7,726 nt of DNA from Acidobacteriaceae bacterium. GTDB lineage: Bacteria > Acidobacteriota > Terriglobia > Terriglobales > Acidobacteriaceae. Shown piece after piece: positions 6,822 through 7,726 of the stretch; positions within the stretch are counted from its first letter, which is position 1, and the number at the start of each line of letters is the position of its first letter. The notes under the pieces are model-generated. The model saw nothing but the letters and a program-made list of their open reading frames with translations, was not told where the DNA came from and made no database searches. The position numbers were made by a program, and so were the translations under genes. The DNA lies in contig JAOAPG010000203.1 of the NCBI GenBank assembly GCA_025462785.1, positions 1 through 7,726 on the forward strand. Direction: 5' to 3'.

Positions 6822-7555
6822 TCTGGAGATACCGCACCTAGCGCGACCACGCTCTTGAGAATGGTGGATTGCTTAAGACAGTGAAAGGCTTTTTCATGTT
6901 CCGTACGGGTGCCTTCGACATCGAACTGGACACGAACATGTTCTTTGGTAGCGGCTGTTTGCACATTTTGGGGGATGGAATGAATCGGTTCCAGAACTTG
7001 ATTCAGTTCATGGGTAATCTCGATTCCGTCCGGACCTGTGACTTCGTAGGTGCGGAACTCCATCTTAAGACTGAGTCGCTGTTCGATTCCCCCGAGCAGA
7101 TACAGGCAAAGCAGGATGAGTCCGGTGGCGAAGATCGCGGTGACATAGAGTCCGCCTCCGACCGCCATGCCTACGGAGGCCACTACGAACAGCGTTGCAG
7201 CCGAGGTTATGCCAGTCACCAGATCGCCGTGATTATGCAAGATTGTTCCGGCACCAATGAAGCCGATGCCGGGGATGATTTGGGCTGCTATACGGGTATG
7301 ATCGCCAATATGTTCTACCGCCAGATCATCTGATAGCAGAGTAAACATTGCCGCGCCGAGGCAGATAAACAGATTGGTGCGCAGGCCAGCTGGACGATGT
7401 TTCATCTCGCGCTCAAGCCCGATTAGTCCTCCGAGAATTGCCGCTAAAACCAAGCGCGCTAGTGACACCATCGCGACCGAGGACACCTCGGTACTGAGCC
7501 TGCTAAAAATGTAATCCATTGTCGGCATTAAATTGAGTTGGGTGGATTCTATCAT
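6818..7555 (-). CDS. MgtC/SapB-family inner-membrane protein
   Basis: Integral membrane protein of the MgtC family. Members are linked to growth at low magnesium, acid tolerance and, in Salmonella, control of the F-type ATPase; the biochemical role is not settled. From the ATG at 7555 it is 245 residues, near the 231 of Salmonella MgtC. Five hydrophobic segments are visible: about 27-46, 60-75, 88-106, 115-133 and 134-155. Family motifs are LIGLERE (44-50), RPAGLRTN (54-61), PGIGFIGAGTIL (95-106) and GITSAATLFVVASVGMAVG (115-133). The soluble tail (about 165-240) is in the place of the ACT-like domain of MgtC proteins. The start is not certain: a TTG at 7561 and ATGs at 7528 and 7519 are in frame, and none has a clear ribosome binding site. 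Its stop overlaps the dapF start by 4 bases, so it is probably the first gene of the array. I see no attenuator-like leader. Confidence 0.88.
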   Translation of the reverse strand: MIESTQLNLMPTMDYIFSRLSTEVSSVAMVSLARLVLAAILGGLIGLEREMKHRPAGLRTNLFICLGAAMFTLLSDDLAVEHIGDHTRIAAQIIPGIGFIGAGTILHNHGDLVTGITSAATLFVVASVGMAVGGGLYVTAIFATGLILLCLYLLGGIEQRLSLKMEFRTYEVTGPDGIEITHELNQVLEPIHSIPQNVQTAATKEHVRVQFDVEGTRTEHEKAFHCLKQSTILKSVVALGAVSPE

Positions 7556-7726
7556 CGCCAAACTTGGACGGTCGTAGCTTACGTCACAGCGGCATTAACA
7601 GAGCTGATTACCGGGCCGAGCTTACGAATATCACTGCGATGCCTGACGGCGAGTCCAGAAGATCGTAACCGGCGGCTGCCCTATGACATGAATTACTGCA
7701 ACCGGGGATAGCTGATTCCCGTCTAC
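7556..7726. other. Right-edge intergenic stretch, no supported gene
   Basis: About 165 bases upstream of the mgtC-like gene. Two minus-strand frames are open from the window edge, one ending at the TGA at 7631-7633 and the other a little further on. Runs of about 30-40 codons are expected by chance, and neither peptide resembles a family I know, so I cannot say whether an upstream gene ends here. If the array has its own promoter it should lie here, but I see no convincing -35/-10 pair. A small imperfect stem-loop (7704-7720, GGGGAT paired with ATTCCC around AGCTG, one G-T pair) has no T-run and is not called a terminator. Confidence 0.3.

Noticed and set aside
6869..7333. 154-codon plus-strand open frame
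   Set aside because: Antisense to the MgtC-like gene; no membrane segments or motif of its own.
7631..7726. 3' end of another minus-strand gene at the right edge
   Set aside because: About 31 open codons are expected by chance, a second frame is also open, and the peptide matches no family I recognise.
1..7726. CRISPR array, insertion sequence, tRNA, or phage/defence genes
   Set aside because: No regular direct repeats, terminal inverted repeats with transposase, tRNA-like folds or defence domains seen; the window is densely filled by housekeeping envelope genes.

Overview
The window comes from a Gram-negative bacterium: it holds the lipid A gene lpxD, and its wall genes handle meso-diaminopimelate (meso-DAP) peptidoglycan. 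The overall look (moderate GC, an M61 peptidase with a PDZ domain, an unusual DapF-like protein) suggests Acidobacteriota (Terriglobia). That placement is an inference from general resemblance, not from a search.

Layout. The left end holds the 3' part of lpxD on the plus strand (1-932); its N-terminal codons lie outside the window. Everything else that codes clearly is on the minus strand, as one six-gene array read from right to left: an MgtC/SapB-family membrane protein (6818-7555), a dapF homologue (6021-6821), ldcA (5058-6011), mpl (3525-4976), an exported M61-family peptidase with a PDZ domain (1681-3528) and plsC (938-1684). Three junctions (mgtC-like/dapF, mpl/M61, M61/plsC) are 4-base stop/start overlaps and dapF/ldcA are 9 bases apart, so co-transcription and translational coupling are likely. 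The only sizeable gap in the array is the 81 bases before mpl, which could hold an internal promoter. plsC and lpxD converge with only 5 bases between their stop codons. The right edge (7562-7726) has no gene I can support.

How the genes fit together. DapF normally makes meso-DAP for the wall stem peptide. LdcA trims recycled murein tetrapeptide to the DAP-ending tripeptide, and Mpl ligates that tripeptide to UDP-MurNAc. The middle of the array is therefore a DAP supply and murein recycling module. PlsC and LpxD add envelope lipid functions, and the M61 enzyme acts after export.

The main oddity is the DapF homologue. Both cysteines of the normal two-base racemisation pair read as serine (Ser77 and Ser210), while the residues expected to bind the substrate are all present. 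This may be an unusual active-site variant of the family, an enzyme with changed chemistry, or a non-catalytic paralogue. I saw no mobile element, CRISPR array, tRNA, rRNA or convincing intrinsic terminator.
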